Assembly (NCBI GenBank): GCA_028687495.1
Contig: JAQUAA010000013.1
Location: 9,934 to 15,576, forward strand
Direction: 5' to 3'
From: Minisyncoccota bacterium
Lineage (GTDB): Bacteria > Patescibacteriota > Minisyncoccia > Minisyncoccales > RBG-13-42-11
Length of the DNA: 5,643 bases
In this document: in pieces, positions 5,461 to 5,643 of the stretch
Numbering within the stretch: the first letter of the stretch is position 1
Layout of the letters: each line of letters opens with the position of its first letter
Program-made: the position numbers and the translations under genes
Notes under the pieces: model-generated
What the model was told of the DNA's origin: nothing
What the model saw: the letters and a program-made list of their open reading frames with translations, nothing else
Databases searched by the model: none

Positions 5461-5643
5461 ATGAAAATAGCGGTTTACAATCAAGAGGGAAAAGAACTTA
5501 GCCAGGTCTTACTGCCGAAAGACATTTTTGACGTTAAGGCCAACCCGGATCTGATTCATCAGGTAGCTGTTTCCCAGATGGCCAACCGCCGGGAAGTGAT
5601 CGCCCATACCAAGATGAGGAGCGAGGTTTCGGGCGCAGGCAAG
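5461..5643 (+). CDS. rplD: 50S ribosomal protein L4, N-terminal part (cut by window edge)
   Basis: L4 is an early-assembling 50S protein whose extended loop lines the peptide exit tunnel. In E. coli it also represses the S10 operon through its leader. Sixty-one codons are visible and open to the last base. The N-terminus MKIAVYNQEGKEL, the LIHQVAVSQMANRRE helix (residues 31-45) and AHTKMRSEVSGAGK (48-61) are typical of L4; the last stretch is the beginning of the tunnel loop, which normally continues GGKKPWRQKGTGRAR-like. The AHTK wording is one that I associate with Candidate Phyla Radiation bacteria. The gene begins 2 bp after the rplC stop and has a Shine-Dalgarno-like AAAGGA. It is partial because the window ends, not because of a mutation. 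If L4 autoregulation exists here, the leader upstream of rplC is the obvious target. Confidence 0.96.
   Translation, partial: MKIAVYNQEGKELSQVLLPKDIFDVKANPDLIHQVAVSQMANRREVIAHTKMRSEVSGAGK

Noticed and set aside
1..5643. Search for tRNA genes, CRISPR repeats, insertion sequences or recoded TGA codons
   Set aside because: None seen. Nearly all bases belong to the seven genes and the short gaps described, and every visible stop is TAA.

Overview
The window is a stretch of the conserved bacterial translation gene cluster, all on the + strand: rpsL (S12), rpsG (S7), fusA (EF-G), tuf (EF-Tu), rpsJ (S10), rplC (L3) and the first 61 codons of rplD (L4), which runs off the right edge. The 'str' operon and the start of the 'S10' operon are therefore contiguous. 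The most likely source is an uncultivated bacterium of the Candidate Phyla Radiation (Patescibacteria), possibly Parcubacteria-like. The reasons are the wording of the L4 N-terminus (an AHTKxRSEV stretch), very AT-rich spacers, almost no Shine-Dalgarno sites and TAA at every visible stop. This placement is inferred from recognition, not from a search. No in-frame TGA codons are seen, so the standard bacterial code fits.

Layout: 1-37 holds a short AT-rich leader with -10-like hexamers. rpsL and rpsG are 3 bp apart, and fusA follows 11 bp after rpsG. The 113-bp spacer before tuf carries a good sigma70-type promoter (TTGACA, 16 bp, TAATAT). rpsJ follows tuf after 34 bp. The 136-bp gap before rplC carries a second promoter (TTTACA, 17 bp, TAAAAT), followed by two mutually exclusive 8-bp stem-loops. 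The downstream one is GC-rich with a short T run, which is the layout of a transcription attenuator. rplD starts 2 bp after rplC and is the only gene here with a clear Shine-Dalgarno-like site.

The genes work together in the elongation cycle. EF-Tu delivers aminoacyl-tRNA, EF-G translocates, S12 and S7 shape the decoding site and 30S head, S10 sits in the head, and L3 and L4 are early-assembling 50S proteins.

The main surprise is in the two GTPases. Both have lost the near-universal P-loop Asp of translational GTPases: EF-Tu reads GHVAHGKTT instead of GHVDHGKTT, and EF-G reads AHISAGKTT instead of AHIDAGKTT. Both also changed the Ile of the switch-I RGITI box. EF-G additionally has Cys in place of Arg29, Ala in place of the switch-I Gly, and Leu in place of the G5-box Ala. 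The other nucleotide-binding residues and the domain IV tip are intact. This looks like coordinated remodelling of the GTPase centre in both elongation factors, possibly loss of the monovalent-cation site, and the EF-Tu P-loop resembles that of eukaryotic eIF2-gamma.
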